A stretch of 64,000 bases of DNA from Scalesia atractyloides (taxonomy: Eukaryota > Streptophyta > Magnoliopsida > Asterales > Asteraceae). Positions 10,310-23,592 of this stretch are shown here, piece by piece; the stretch's first letter is position 1; each line of letters starts with the position of its first letter. The notes under the pieces were generated by a model. That model was not told the origin of the DNA and made no database searches. It saw only the letters and a program-made list of their open reading frames with translations. The translations under genes and the position numbers were made by a program. Where the stretch lies: the NCBI GenBank assembly GCA_947069175.1, contig CAMTDV010000007.1:49619681-49683680 (forward strand), in the 5' to 3' direction.

Positions 10310-11600
10310 GAAAGTAATAATGGCGGGACAGGCGGAACAAGCAGAAATGGTGGAACTGGCTGATCTAGAAGCCAGGGACAAGGCCGTTCCTCTGGTGGGA
10401 ACCACACCAATGGTAATATTTAGTTGTTATTACAACTCAGACAATTCTTTTAATCTATTCGTGTGTTTCATTATTTGCTCATTGATAATCTGTTTATAAG
10501 CATTTCAGGATGCACCTATAAGTAGTTCTTGGACTGTCAGGCCACTAAACGATGATGGCACCAGCGGTGCGGTGGCCTTTGTGCGCTGGACGGATAAAAC
10601 AGACTCCACACTCTGAATGAGCAGATGTTCCACTGACCAGCAAGTTACTTTTATTACTGGTCTGTTTATTGATGAATCACTAACATGGTGGAACCTACAA
10701 GTGCTGGGTGATGACGCCACTTATGGGATGTCTCGAGAGAGCTTGAAGGAAAGGATGAGAGAAAAATATTGTTCAAGGGCTGAACTTCAAAACCTGGAGA
10801 ACCATATCTGGAACTTATCCATGAATGGAGTCTGACATTTGGGCTATACCTAGAGGTTTCACGATCTGAAGGAAAGGATTAGAGAAAAATATTGTTCAAG
10901 GGCTGAACTTTAGAAGCTGGAGACCAAATTCTGGAACTTATCCATGAATGGAGCTGACCAAACACCGGAGTTCAAGCGCATCGAGCACTACATCTAGGGA
11001 ATAGTACCGGAAATCCGTAGCATGGTTACTGCGTCAAGTCCTGCTACCATCACTTTTGCTGTGACACTGGCCGTTAGTCTCACTGAAGATGCAATGAGGA
11101 TGAAGAAATTGTTTGAAAAAGTGGCGGAGAAGAAAGAATCTCACGGCGAGTCAGCAAATGATGGGAAGAGAAAGTATACAAACTTCTAGAAGGGTACACT
11201 GGTGAACGACGACAACAACAATCATGCTAACCATTCCAACAACAACAGTGGCAACAAGAGGGGAGTGGCTAATCAGCTTTTGTAGCTACAACCAACACTG
11301 GTCCCAAGAAATATGAAGGTCCCTACCCCAAGTGCGCCAAATGTGCGTACGATCATACTAGTGCTTGATGGACTCCCAAGTGTGATAAGTGTGGCAAACT
11401 TGGCCATTGTACTGAGGCATCTTGGATGTCTACATGTAGAGGAGGAATTGGAAATGGTGTTGGTAATGGAAACGGGAATGTGGTTTGGGCGAGAAACTGG
11501 ATGTTATGGTTGCGGAAGTAAGGATCACGAGAAGAAAGATTGTCCCAAGGGAAATCAAGCTCGCGGGAAAGCTTTGGTGATCGGGGCAAAGGATGCGCAC
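10173..11600 (+). pseudogene. Gag capsid and nucleocapsid of the gypsy element
   Basis: From the ATG of the second duplicated copy (MPPRRRTPRTRN), through a glycine/asparagine-rich linker, to a capsid-like region around 10617-10835 (ITGLFIDESLTWWN, SLKERMREKYCSRAEL, LENHIWNLSMNG) that recalls the gypsy gag motif LTWWN...EYCP...LEQELWNL. Part of this region is partially repeated at about 10855-10960. Zinc knuckles follow: a shifted KCDKCGKLGHCTEAS near 11375, and an in-frame CX2CX4HX4C (CYGCGSKDHEKKDC) at 11502-11543. Several stops and frameshifts; not functional. Confidence 0.7.
10413..10508 (+). other. Candidate intron inside gag
   Basis: A GT...AG segment of 96 bp (donor ATG|GTAATATT, acceptor TTTCAG|GATGC) separates the glycine-rich linker from the capsid-like region. 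Its inner part is AT-rich with stop codons in the linker frame. Removing it would join the two gag parts. It may instead be random decay. Confidence 0.3.
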
Positions 11601-12890
11601 CGAGACCCTAATATGGTCACTAGTACGTTTCCTATTAACAATCATTTCGCATCCATATTATTTGATACCGGTGCCGATTTTACTTTATTTCCATGGCATT
11701 TAAAAATATATTTGGTGTAGAATCAAGTAAGCTAGATGTTCCCTATTCCATAGAGTTGGCAATACAGTAAATTAGTCGAGCCGATGGAAATCATTAAGGG
11801 ATGTTCCTTGGATCTGGCTCAGCAAAAGTTCAACATCGATCTCTTACCTTTTCAGTTGGGTAGTTTCGACGTAGTAGTCGGATTGGATTAGCTATCCGGT
11901 AACCAAGCGAAGTTCTGTGCCATGGGAAGATTATTCGCATACCGCTACGAATGAGGAGACCATTGTTATTCATGGAGAGAAGCGCGACACACCCTTGCGG
12001 ATTATTAGTTGTATGAAAGCTAGAGCGTTCTTATGGAAGGGTTTCATAGCCTTCCTACACACGTGGTTGAAAAAAAGGCCGAGGAGCCTAAGCTTGAAGA
12101 TATTTCTGTGGCGAAGGAGTTCCCTAAAGTCTTCCCTGAGGACTTGCCGGGATTACCACCGCAACGACAAGTCGAGTTTCAAATCGACTTGGTACCAGGA
12201 GTGCACCCGTAGCAAAGTCTCCGATATCGTTTAGCACCTTCAGAGATGCAGTAGTTTATCCACACAACTTCAAGAGTTGTTGGATAAGGGATTCATTTGA
12301 CCAAGCTTTTCGCCTTAGGGAGCTCCAGTTTTATTTGTGAAGAAAAAGGACGGAACATTCAGAATGTGTATAGAGTACTGAGAGTTGAATAAGCTCACCA
12401 TCAAGAACCGGTACCCACTATCGAGAATTGATGATTTGTTCGACCAACTGCAAGGATAGAGTTTCTACTCCAAGATAGACTTAGGGTCTGGATATCACCA
12501 GTTGCGGATACAAGAAGAAATCATACCAAAGACGGCGTTTAGAACTTGTTATGGTCATTAGAGTTTCTTGTTATGCCTTTTGGCTTAACAAACGTTCCGA
12601 CAGTTTTTATGGATTTAAGGAAATCGCGTGTGCAAGCCGTATCTCGACAAATTTGTGATAGTATTTATTGACGATATATTAATATATTCACAGTCGAAGG
12701 ACGAGCACGAGCAACATTTTGAGAACCATTTTGGACTTATTGAAGAAAGAAAAACTTTAAGCAAAGTTTTCTAAATGTGAGTTTTGGATTCGGGAATTGC
12801 AATTTCTCGGGCATGTTGTAAACGAGAAAGGTATTCATGTAGACCCATCGAAGATTAAAGCCATTAAGAATTGGGAACCGCCCAAGACAC
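11601..12890 (+). pseudogene. Gypsy protease and reverse transcriptase, degenerate
   Basis: The protease active-site motif ILFDTGADFTLF lies at about 11656-11691. Reverse transcriptase pieces follow in one main frame with several stops: VLFVKKKDG, KNRYPLSRIDDLFDQL, FYSKIDLGSGYHQLRI, PYLDKFVIVFIDDILIYS. FIDD (about 12664-12675) stands at the YXDD catalytic site. At least six in-frame stops and a frameshift near 12710 rule out activity. Orientation and order fit a gypsy pol. Confidence 0.8.
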
Positions 12891-12892
12891 CA

Positions 12893-13460
12893 ACCTAGGT
12901 TGGACAATTTTTGGATCTAGCAGGTTATTATGGGAGATTTGTTGAGAACATTTCCAAAGTTTCTCAACCGCTAACCTCACTCACGCAAAAAGACAAGAAG
13001 TTCCATTGGGGAGAAAAACAACAAGAAGCATTTCAACTTCTAAAGGATAAATTATGTGACGCATCGGTTCTTTCACTCCTTGAAGGTACCAATGACTTTG
13101 TGGTATACTGTGTTGCTTCGTATCAAGGATTAGGTTACGTGCTTATGCAACGGGAAAAAGTCATCGAATATGCATCACACCAACTAAAGGTGCATGAGAA
13201 GAACTACACCACGCATGATCTTGTGTTAGGTGCGGTGGTATTTGCTTTAAAGATATGGCGACATTACTTATATGGTACTCAGTGTATCATATTCACGGAT
13301 CACAAAAGTCTTCAATATATATGTAATTAGAAGGAATTAAATATGGGTCAATGACGTTGGGTTGAATTATTGAATGACTATGACTGTGAGATCAAATACC
13401 ATCCGGGTAAGGCAAGCGTTGTAGCAGATGCCTTGAGCGCAAGGAGCGAGTTAAAACCTT
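12893..13460 (+). pseudogene. Gypsy RNase H domain
   Basis: An open stretch of 139 codons (12911-13330) carries FLDLAGYYGRF, PLTSLTQKD, the RNase H start DFVVYCVAS (normally YCDAS, so the first catalytic Asp is replaced by Val), VIEYASHQLK and IIFTDHKSLQYI with the DH pair. A TAG follows, then WVELLNDYDCEIKYHPGKA to about 13440. The D-to-V change and the stop make it inactive. Confidence 0.75.
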
Positions 13461-13479
13461 AAGGGTTCGAGCACTAGAG

Positions 13480-14949
13480 ATGACAATTCAAACGAACCTT
13501 ACTACACAGATTCATGAGGCGCAAGTAGAAGCACTCAAGGAGGAACATATTCAAGCGGAACTTCTCCGAGGCATGGAGAAGCAATTAGTGCTAAAGGAAG
13601 ATGGAACTTTATACCTTATGGGTCGAATTTGGGTTCCACTTTTCGGCGGGACTTTGGGAAGTAGTGTTGGGCAAAGCACACAAGTCTAAGTACTCAATCC
13701 ATCCGAGATCGGATAAGATGTACCAAGACTTGAAGGAATATTATTGGTGGCCTAACTTCAAAAGCGACATTGCGACTTATGTCGGTAAATGTTTAACTTG
13801 CACGAAAGTTTAGGCCGAGTATCTGAAACCTTCAGGACTGTTACAACAACCCGAGATTCCCGTGTGGAAATGGGAACAAATATCTATGGACTTTATTACA
13901 AATTACCGAGAACCTCAAGAGGGCAAGACATGATTTGGGTAATAGTGGATAGATTGACAAAGTCCATGCATTTTCTTCTGATTTGCGAGAAATACAACAC
14001 AGAAAAATTAGCCGAGCTTTATCTTAGAGAAACAGTGGCTAGTCATGGAGTGACTATTTCTATCATCTCGGACTGAGACGGTCGTTTTGTGTCAAGAATT
14101 TGGCAATCTTTCCGAAAGGCCTTTGGATCTCAACTAGATCTAAGCATGGCCTTGCATCCCCAAACCAGCGACCAGAGTAAATGGACCATCCAAACGCTTG
14201 AAGACATGCTTCGTGCATGTGTGATGGACCTAGGTGGCAATTGGGATAATCACCTAACCTTGGTGGAGTTTTCCTATAACAATAGTTACCACACAAGCAT
14301 ACAAGTCGCACCGTTCGAAGCTTTTTATGGTCGAAAGTGTCGTTCTCCGCGATGTTGGGCGGAAGTTGGCGACAAACAATTAATCGGTCCTAATTAGTCC
14401 AAGAGACTACCGATAAAATATTTCAAATCTGAGACCATATCAAGGCGGCTCGTGATCTACAAAAGAGCTACGTGAACAACAGAAGAAAACCATTATCCTT
14501 CAAGGTCGGAGACAAGGTTTTGTTGAAAGTCTCGCCTTGGAAGGGCGTAGCCATATTTGGTAAGCGCGGGAAGCTCAACCCGCGGTACATCAGACCATTT
14601 GAAATTTTGGCAAAGGTTGGTACCGTTGCGTACAAGTTGAAATTACCAGATGAACTTAGTAGTGTACATGACACATTCCATGTGTCAAATCTCAAGAAGA
14701 ATCCAACGCAAGAAACAGTTATCATCCCTACATATGAGATTCATATAGACGATAAGCTCCAATTACTGAAGAACCTGTCGAGGTTATTGACTGGAAAGTC
14801 AAGAAAACTAGGAGAAGTCGTAGAAGTTAGTCAAAGTTCATTGGAACTCAAGACACGGACCCGAGTACACTTGGGAACGTAAGGATCAAATCAAGGCCAA
14901 ATACCCTCACATGTTCGAGAAGACTCCTGCAACGGATGACTTAGCTTGA
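13480..14949 (+). pseudogene. Gypsy integrase with chromodomain-like tail, degenerate
   Basis: The zinc-binding part is visible as HPRSDKMYQDLKEYYWW...CLTC (about 13700-13802). The catalytic core follows with LPRTSRGQDMIWVIVDRLTK and TISIISD. A TGA stops it at about 14074 and the core resumes with ALHPQTSDQSKWTIQTLEDM, VEFSYNNSYHTSI and APFEAFYGRKCRSP (14089-14397). The C-terminal part (14472-14882) has the conserved GDKVLLKVSPWKGV, RYIRPFEILAKVG and HVSNLKK blocks. A shifted frame encodes the PVEVIDWKVKK...TWER segment typical of chromovirus chromodomain tails, ending in KYPHMFE. Confidence 0.8.
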
Positions 14950-14983
14950 ATTTTTGGATGAAATTCCTTTTACGAGGGATGTA

Positions 14984-16205
14984 TGTGACAACTGTCACTT
15001 TCGGTTAAATTCCCTACATTTAAACAGTGAATTATATCATACAATTACATGTTTTAAAGGTCTAGACTGCATGAATTGCATGGCATACACCTAGAAAACT
15101 TGCTAAGTACATTACATGATGCATATTACTTGTTTAGTGGTTACCATCAAAAATAGTTTAAAACAATGCGTCCAAAGAATTAGTAGACTAGCTTTGAAAG
15201 CACATATTGAGTACAAAGCTAAACAATAGATTTAGGACTTAGATGGGAGTCCAACATAAACTGGAAATTAAATCCCTCGTGAGGAAAACAAGGATTTATG
15301 CCAACACTTTCCGGAAACAATACATGCACTAAAAACTGTCTGAAATGCACACTTAGTGAAAATTCAGCAAAATACAACATCCACAAGCTTATGTTAAACA
15401 TCATGCACTACTTAAAAGAAACTAAAAGTATCAGTTTGGCACAAAAACATATCATATCATGCAAGACTTGAAAGTTAACATTTTAATGAACCGACAACCA
15501 AATGAACACCCGGACACAATATGACACATCATATGAACTAGTTAACAATGTTTTTACGTCATACAACTAGTTAAAATCATTAAACACATTGTTTTGCTTG
15601 AAAATCCCTAAAATCCCTACAAGTTGCTTAAACCTTCGTTTAAGGACCCGTTAACGAATCTAGCACCCGTTAAGCAACCGAACACGAACTAGACATAAAC
15701 TTTAAACTAGTTAACATTTTTTAACAATATTAAACTAGTGTATGGAACCTTATACCTTAAAATACATCAAAACCCCCTAAAATCCTAAAAACTCTATCTT
15801 AAGTTATCCTAAACTTAACTGAATCTTTAACTAGGAAACTTAACCAAGTTAGTCCTACACTAACACCCCTTGGACGGTGAAGAGGGGGTGTCCCAGCACC
15901 CAACATTTGTGTCCCCCATGTCTCAACATGTTGGGAGGACAATTAGAATGTATGGAGGGTCTTGTATGAGTAATTATGCATAAGAAGACAACATTAACAC
16001 ATTAAACCACACATTATCATCTTAATCAAAGTTTCAACTCTTCACTTGTTCTTTCCCCCTCAAACCCACGGCCACAACAACTTCCATTGCCAACTTTTGA
16101 AGGGTTTGCCCATTATGTCCCGCCTCCTTGCGGTGATATAAGTGTCAAAGCCTTATTATTTTAAAACTTTATGAGTAATTACATTTGGAGTTTGTTTTAT
16201 TCCGT
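14984..16205 (+). repeat. 3' LTR of the gypsy element (short form)
   Basis: Starts TGTGACAACTGTCAC right after a purine-rich ACGAGGGATGTA that sits where the polypurine tract should be. It matches the 5' LTR to about 16205 but lacks the final ~120 bp. The AT-rich stretch 16206-16291 (including GGCCTGGCCC) is not LTR-like and shows nothing I recognise. Confidence 0.8.
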
Positions 16206-16291
16206 CAAATATATAATATATATATATATATTACATCTCGTGTGTTGTATGTACGGGCCTGGCCCTCTTGTTTCTGTTGTAACTTGGACAA

Positions 16292-19227
16292 TCCGGTTAA
16301 GCAACCAAACACAACCATACACAAATTATGGACTAGTAATATTGTTTAACAATGTTAAACTAGTGTATGGCATAAATATATGTTAAAATGCATCAAAAAC
16401 CCTAATACATCAAGACCCCTAACTGAACCCCTAATTTCCTAACTAAATAACTAACTAGTGATTGAAAGCCAACTAGGTCCCCCATCATCATGGACGGCTA
16501 CATGTGGGCCCCCCTGCCCACATGTTGTCCCCCTAAACTTTATTAAGTCTTTGTGGTTAAAGGAGTTATATGATGGAGGTTACAGTTGCATGAGCTTATA
16601 AGGGGACAAGATCACAACTTCCTTTCACAAATTTTTAACACTAAAATTCAAACACTCCATCTCTTTCTTTCCCCTCTACCTCACGACCACAATAACTTCC
16701 ACTTCACCTCCATCATCAAGCCACTTTCAAGCTAATCCAAGCATACTCAAGGGTGTTTCAAGCCTAACTAAGGAAGGATCAAGCCTTGGAAGTTGAAGGA
16801 CCACTCTAGGGAGCTATTATCCACCATATTTGCTTCATCTTCATCATCTTGTTCATCTTGCCACTTCCCTAGCCACAAGAGCTAGTAGTAAGCCTCCTAA
16901 TCTTTCATTTGATGTCTTGTTACTAGTATATTATTAATTTCTAAGATAAACCATCTAAAAACATCCCCTTTAAAAGATGAACACATGAACTAGTAACTTG
17001 ATCTAAAGAAAATAAACATATCACAAAGATATAATGAAGATGTAGTTGTTTATTTTGTGCTATGGATGATATCCATCATATGTATACTTGCTAGACATAT
17101 AAATCTAACAAGTAGTTGTTTATTTTGTGCTATGTTGATGAACTTGTTAAACATAATGGATGAACTTATAAAAGTGGTTTAAATGATTTTTGATGTTTTT
17201 AAGATAATATGTGAACAAGTTGTTAAAAATGATTTTTAACCAAGTTAGTAAATAGAAGAAACTAAACCCATTTTTAAAGATGGATGAACATATTAAACAC
17301 AAGGTTAAAATACTACATGATTTGGTAAACTTTCAAGTTCATCATATCATGAAAATACATCTAATGCATATATTACACTTAGTGGAAATTGTGTGATTAA
17401 AATGATAAGTTTTGAAAGATTAAACACATGTTTTAAAACATGGGAAACCTCCTAAATCTAGGGGAAACTATGGCAAAAAATTTTTATAAAATTTAAACAC
17501 TTTCAAAAATATATGTTTACAAAGTTCTTATAAGTAATCTTGTTTAAAAGTAATATAATAAAAATCCTCATATTTTGTATAAAATATTAATCCAAGAAGT
17601 TATGGTTTTTCTAAAAATAAAGATGGACATAAAATATATTTTTACAAATATAGAAACTAATATATATTTCGCCTATACTAAAAATGTATTACTTTTGAAA
17701 TGTATGAAAATATATATTTCATAAACCTCCTAAAAATATATTGTTTTGGTGGAAACTAAAAATATAAATATTTTTCTAGAACTAATCTGAAAGGTATATA
17801 TTATTTTGGGGTACATACATTACCAAGAATAATATACATATCTTATAAAGTTATATATTTGGAGAATACACAAAGGTGTGGGTAATAAATACAAAAATAT
17901 ATGTATTCCTATACGTACAAATACATCCAACATACACCACTAACAATTTGTGGAAATACCATTACAAGTATTATAAATAACCATGAGAATACATTTTAAA
18001 TACAAAAATCTCACAATAAAGTATACCTATACTTGGGAAGATGCATATGTATAATACTTAACAATAATAACACTTAATCATGTATACCATAAACCCATGC
18101 AATGAATAATTATATATCAAGACATGTTAAAAATAATATATATGGAACATATCCGACGATGGCATCGTTGACTATGAGAAGTCATGAAACATATACATTT
18201 TACTCGTGCGAGGCAAGAAGTCTAAAGCGCTCGGTCGTACATGCAACACATGAGATGCTAGGATACATATATACTTGATGAAGTATAGCTATTGACACAT
18301 ACATCGAAAATACATCTAAGCTGAACATAACTTTGAACAAGTTCTTAACAAATACTTAGAATCGTTACAAAGACCGAAGTGTCTAACAAAGCCTAACACG
18401 TTTGTAGGTTGTTATAGGAACGGAGGAAGTACTTGATTTTAGTTATAGATAACAAAAGCAATTCAGTTAGTTTCATGACCCCCTTTCATCCTAAATGTTT
18501 TACTGTTTTACAACTATGGGGGAAATACATGTCTATGGTATGATAAGCTAGGGAATCAAAAACTAGATCATGTGTGAATAGGCTGGACGTAAGCACCATT
18601 AATCTTTGGTTAAACCACGGTACAAAGGTTAGATCTAGCGGTGCTGGCGAGCCCACATCTTGGTCATGGACCCACATAGAAAAGTGCATTTGTTTTCCTA
18701 GTCGAGGTTAATCGACAGTAAATATCTAGGTTGGATGCTTCCTATTCTATAAGTGATGACGATTTTCATTGAAGCTTTACATACCAGGTTTTGATACATA
18801 AATATCAATATATTTTATGGATCCATCTCAAAAGTTAAACACATAACTCGCCAACTTTTGTTCATTTTCAACTTAACATGAAATTCAGGAAATTAGTAGA
18901 CAATGCAGGGAATTTCAGTCAAGGAAACAAGTATCAATCACCATGCCAATTTTTGAAGGGTTTACCCATTATATACCGCCTCCTTGCGGTGATATAATGG
19001 GTCAAAGCCTTGTCATTTTAAAACTTGCATTTTGGACATGTTAACCTTTTGACAACTTAAGTTTCATTTCATGTTTGTATACAATATACTCAACTTATGT
19101 TGGGTTTGAACAATACGGTAATGGCATTTGGAGCTCGTTTTTATTTATTTAGTATGTTCACCTATGTTGTATGCAATGAGAATCAATCAGATCACACCGC
19201 GGCTTCCGCCAATGAACGGGTGTGACA
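16292..19227 (+). mobile_element. Long-form LTR fragment (middle to 3' end)
   Basis: Begins abruptly at TTAAGCAACC, the interior of the LTR, and runs through the AT-rich middle to the LTR end GTGTGACA at 19227. It matches 45400-48894 of the other long LTR over almost its whole length. No gene was found. Its right flank, ATAACCTTAGCC, is SAUR-unit sequence (normally GTAACCTTGGCC), so it is the right-hand end of an insertion into a SAUR unit whose left end is not next to it. Confidence 0.75.
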
Positions 19228-19548
19228 ATAACCTTAGCCTTTTATTAAAACATTGCTGGATGTGGAATTGGTACAATGTTTGCTGATTGATTGGATTATC
19301 GGGTTGAGTCAAACTGTAAGAGCATGTAATTCTGGTTGTAAGTATCCCCTTCAATTTCTATAACTTGCTACTAAGTAGCTTTATCTGTGTACTAAACCAC
19401 CTCTTATAACAATTACTATACCAACTCAAAATAACATCCAATTAAAGTTTCATTAATCTTGAACAATGATCTAACTTTACAAGTAAAAAAGCTCACTACT
19501 GTCTAGTTGTTTACAAAAATGTGTTAGAAAAATACAGATCTACACAAG

Positions 19549-19840
19549 TCAAAATGCACCAAAATGAGAAGGTGAATACGTCTTCACTATATGGTATGGT
19601 GATCCCGCCCATTGGATGGTTGAATCCAAACTCTTGCTCTGCCTGATGGAGTAACTCTTAGAATTTAGGCTCGCTTAATATTGATACAAGGACTACAAAC
19701 CTCTTCTTCTCTTGTTCCCCAACATAAATGGCAAAATAGCCTTTGGGGATGTCCATAGATGCGGGTGTGCTGCCACTATTAGAGAGGGATCGTTTGAGAA
19801 TTTATCTTGCTTGAATGATACAAGGCATACGGATGGCCAT
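19549..19840 (-). pseudogene. SAUR, array unit 1, early stop
   Basis: A true ATG at 19838-19840 gives MAIRMPCIIQAR and then TAA, where Gln stands in undamaged copies (plus-strand TTTATCTTGC instead of TTTGTCTTGC). The rest of the SAUR sequence is recognisable. Near the 3' end, several bases between GAGAAG and GGTGAATACG are lost. The TATA site upstream reads CTTATAAATAGC. Confidence 0.85.
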
Positions 19841-20798
19841 GTTTTCAAGGAAGCTAGAGGATGTTCGCTGTAAAGTGTGGTTGAAGGAAGGAAAAAACTC
19901 AAAGAATCGCGTATTTCTGAATGAGGATGTAGATTAATTTCTAAGAAGAAGTGGTTGTATTAGGCATGTAGAATGCTATTTATAAGAAGAAGGTATACCA
20001 AGGAACTTAATAGTCAGGACATATGAACAAGAAACAAACGCACATTGTATCATATCTATAGAATAATATTATAGAAGATATGTGGATACTAATCTTCCTT
20101 TGAAATCCAAACACGAGGCATACATGAAAAGCTATATGGCCAGATTTCATATGGCAGTATGTTGTGAAGATTAGGACCAAGGTCACATGCTTTGGTCTTG
20201 ATGATGGAGTCCACTATTACCACTTGTAGGAAAAGGTGTCTTCCAACCTAATTACCTATTGCAGATATGGTTTATCCAGTTTGGCACTAAAAAAACCGTC
20301 TTCGATTCATCCTTCTATTGCTCTAACTCATAACTGAGCAGTTTAAAAAAATATATAAAAAGATAGATTTTACCGTCATTTCAAGATAGCCTATTTATTT
20401 AGTATGTTCACCTATGTTGTATGCAATGAGAATCAATCAGATCACACGCGTGCTTCCGCCAATGAACGGGTGTGACAGTAACCTTAGCCTTTTATTAAAA
20501 CATTGCTGGATGTGGAATTGGTACAATGTTGCTGATTGATTGGATTATCGGGTTGAGTCAAACTGTAAGAGTAATGTAATTCTGGTTGTAAGTATCCCCT
20601 TCAATTTCTATAACTTGCTACTAAGTAGCTTTATCTGTGTACTAAACCACCTCTTATAACAATTACTATACCAACTGCAAAATAAATCCAATTAAAGTTT
20701 CATTAATCTTGAACAATGATCTAACTTTACAACTAAAAAAGCTCACTACTGTCTAGTTGTTTACAAAACTGTGTTCGAAAAATACAGATCTACACAAG

Positions 20799-21095
20799 TC
20801 AAAATGCTCCAAATGAGAAGGAGATGGTGAATACGTCTTCACTACATGGTATGGTGATCCCGCCCATTGGATGGTTGAATCCAAACTCTTGCTCTGCCTG
20901 ATGGAGTAAGTCTAGGAATTTGGGCTCGCTTAATATTGATACAAGGGACTACAAACCTCTTGTTCTCTTGTTCCCCAACATAAATGGCAAAATAGCCTTG
21001 GGGATGTCCATAGATGCGGATGTGCTACCACTATTAGAGAGGATTCGTTTGACAATTTATCTTGCTTGAATGATACAAGGCATACGGATGGCCAT
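20799..21095 (-). pseudogene. SAUR, array unit 2, early stop plus indels
   Basis: Same TAA after codon 12 as unit 1, with additional single-base losses (GCCTTGGGGAT and GAGGATTCG) that are absent in its neighbours. Together with unit 7 it forms a variant subtype. The excess of one-base gaps may reflect poor consensus sequence. Confidence 0.8.
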
Positions 21096-22048
21096 GTTTT
21101 CAAGGAAGCTAGAGGATGTTCGCTGTAAAGTGTGGTTGAAGGAAGGAAAAAACTCAAAGATGCGTTTTCTGAATGAGGATGTAAATTAATTTCTAAGAAG
21201 AAGTGGTTGTATTAGGCATGTAGAATTCTATTTATAAGAAGAAGGTATACCAAGGAACTTAATAGTCAGGGACATATGAAAAGGAAAACAAACGCACATG
21301 GTATATATCTTAGAATAATATTAAAGAAGATATGTGGATACAATCTTCCGTTGAAATCCAAACACGAGGCATACATGAAAAGCTATATGGCCAGATTTCA
21401 TATGGCAGTATGTTGTGAAGATTAGGACCAAGGTCACATGCTTTGGTCTTGATGATGGAGTCCACTATTACCACTTGTAGGAAAAGGTGTCTTCCAACCT
21501 AATTCCTATTGCAGATATGGTTTATCCAGTTTGGCACTAAAAAAACCGTCTTCGATTCATCCTTCTATTGCTCTAACTCATAACTGAGCAGTTTAAAAAA
21601 ATATATAAAAAGATAGATTTTACCGTCATTTCAAGATAGCCTATTTATTTAGTATGTTCACCTATGTTGTATGCAAATGAGAATCAATCAGATCACACGC
21701 GTGCTTCCGCCAATGAACGGGTGTGACAGTAACCTTAGCCTTTTATTAAAACATTGCTGGATGTGGAATTGGTACCAATGTTTGGTGATTGATTGGATTA
21801 TCGGGTTGAGTCAAACTGTAAGAGCATGTAATTCTGGTTGTAAGTATCCCTTCAATTTCTATAACTTGCTACTAAGTAGCTTTATCTGTGTACTAAACCA
21901 CCTCTTATAACAATTACTATACCAACTCAAAATAACATCCAATTAAAGTTTCATTAATCTTGAACAATGATCTAACTTTACAAGTAAAAAAGCTCACTAC
22001 TGTCTAGTTGTTTTGAAAATGTGTTAGAAAAATACAGATCTACACAAG

Positions 22049-22340
22049 TCAAAATGCACCAAAATGAGAAGGTGAATACGTCTTCACTATATGGTATGGT
22101 GATCCCGCCCATTGGATGGTTGAATCCAAACTCTTGCTCTGCCTGATGGAGTAACTCTTAGAATTTAGGCTCGCTTAATATTGATACAAGGACTACAAAC
22201 CTCTTCTTCTCTTGTTCCCCAACATAAATGGCAAAATAGCCTTTGGGGATGTCCATAGATGCGGGTGTGCTGCCACTATTAGAGAGGGATCGTTTGAGAA
22301 TTTATCTTGCTTGAATGATACAAGGCATACGGATGGCCAT
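22049..22340 (-). pseudogene. SAUR, array unit 3, early stop
   Basis: Almost identical to the unit 1 copy, including the TAA at codon 13, the MPCII substitution and the shortened C-terminal coding region. Confidence 0.85.
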
Positions 22341-23301
22341 GTTTTCAAGGAAGCTAGAGGATGTTCGCTGTAAAGTGTGGTTGAAGGAAGGAAAAAACTC
22401 AAAGAATCGCGTATTTCTGAATGAGGATGTAGATTAATTCTAAGAAGAAGTGGTTGTATTAGGCATGTAGAATGCTATTTATAAGAAGAAGGTATACCAA
22501 GGAACTTAATAGTCAGGGACATATGAACAAGAAAACAAACGCACATTGTATCATATCTATAGAATAATATTATAGAAGATATGTGGATACTAATCTTCCT
22601 TTGAAATCCAAACACGAGGCATACATGAAAAGCTATATGGCCAGATTTCATATGGCAGTATGTTGTGAAGATTAGGACCAAGGTCACATGCTTTGGTCTT
22701 GATGATGGAGTCCACTATTACCACTTGTAGGAAAAGGTGTCTTCCAACCTAATTGACCTATTGCAGATATGGTTTATCCAGTTTGGCACTAAAAAAAACC
22801 GTCTTCGATTCATCCTTCTATTGCTCTAACTCATAACTGAGCAGTTTAAAAAAATATATAAAAAGATAGATTTTACCGTCATTTCAAGATAGCCTATTTA
22901 TTTAGTATGTTCACCTATGTTGTATGCAAATGAGAATCAATCAGATCACACGCGTGCTTCCGCCAATGAACGGGTGTGACAGTAACCTTAGCCTTTTATT
23001 AAAACATTGCTGGATGTGGAATTGGTACCAATGTTTGGTGATTGATTGGATTATCGGGTTGAGTCAAACTGTAAGAGATGTAATTCTGGTTGTAAGTATC
23101 CCTTCAATTTCTATAACTTGCTACTAAGTAGCTTTATCTGTGTACTAAACCACCTCTTATAACAATTACTATACCAACTCAAAATAACATCCAATTAAAG
23201 TTTCATTAATCTTGAACAATGATCTAACTTTACAAGTAAAAAAGCTTACTACTGTCTAGTTGTTTGAAAAAATGTGTTAGAAAAATACAGATCTACACAA
23301 G

Positions 23302-23592
23302 TCAAAATGCACCAAAATGAGAAGGTTAATACGTCTTCACTATATGGTATGGTGATCCCGCCCATTGGATGGTTGAATCCAAACTCTTGCTCTGCCTGAT
23401 GGAGTAACTCTTAGAATTTAGGCTCGCTTAATATTGATACAAGGACTACAAACCTCTCTTCTCTTGTTCCCCAACATAAATGGCAAAATAGCCTTTGGGG
23501 ATGTCCATAGATGCGGGTGTGCTGCCACTATTAGAGAGGGATCGTTTGAGAATTTATCTTGCTTGAATGATACAAGGCATACGGATGGCCAT
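23302..23592 (-). pseudogene. SAUR, array unit 4, early stop
   Basis: Same nonsense codon as its neighbours. One further base is missing in the KKRF region (ACCTCTCTTCTC where others have ACCTCTTCTTCTC). Confidence 0.85.

Larger units (their letters stand above)
6937..16205 (+). mobile_element. Decayed Ty3/gypsy chromovirus-type LTR retrotransposon
   Basis: In order: a 5' LTR (6937-8333), leader, gag (8648-11600), protease, reverse transcriptase, RNase H, integrase and chromodomain-like tail (to about 14949), a short purine-rich stretch, and the 3' LTR starting at 14984. Domain order PR-RT-RH-INT and a post-integrase chromodomain-like segment place it with chromoviruses (Tekay/Del-like, by recollection). 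All genes carry stops and frameshifts, so it is not autonomous. Flanks (AAAAG on the left) do not give a matching 5 bp target duplication on the right. Confidence 0.85.

Noticed and set aside
19693..19902. A ~69-codon minus-strand frame (TTCFFLPSTT-like start) overlapping the SAUR start in many units, as a possible conserved overlapping uORF
   Set aside because: In the copies I checked the frame begins at TTG (CTTTGAGTTTTTTCC), not ATG, and it is simply SAUR DNA read in another frame. Its recurrence only reflects repeat copies.
21671..21910. Plus-strand frame of 64-79 codons spanning the LTR tail and SAUR flank in array units
   Set aside because: It crosses an LTR/SAUR junction created by recombination and resembles no protein. 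Chance frame copied with the array.
22475..22687. A repeated 70-codon minus-strand frame upstream of the SAUR TATA box (also at 1720, 5311, 23728, 24983, 26238)
   Set aside because: It lies over the promoter, has low-complexity composition and no family resemblance. It recurs only because the unit is repeated.
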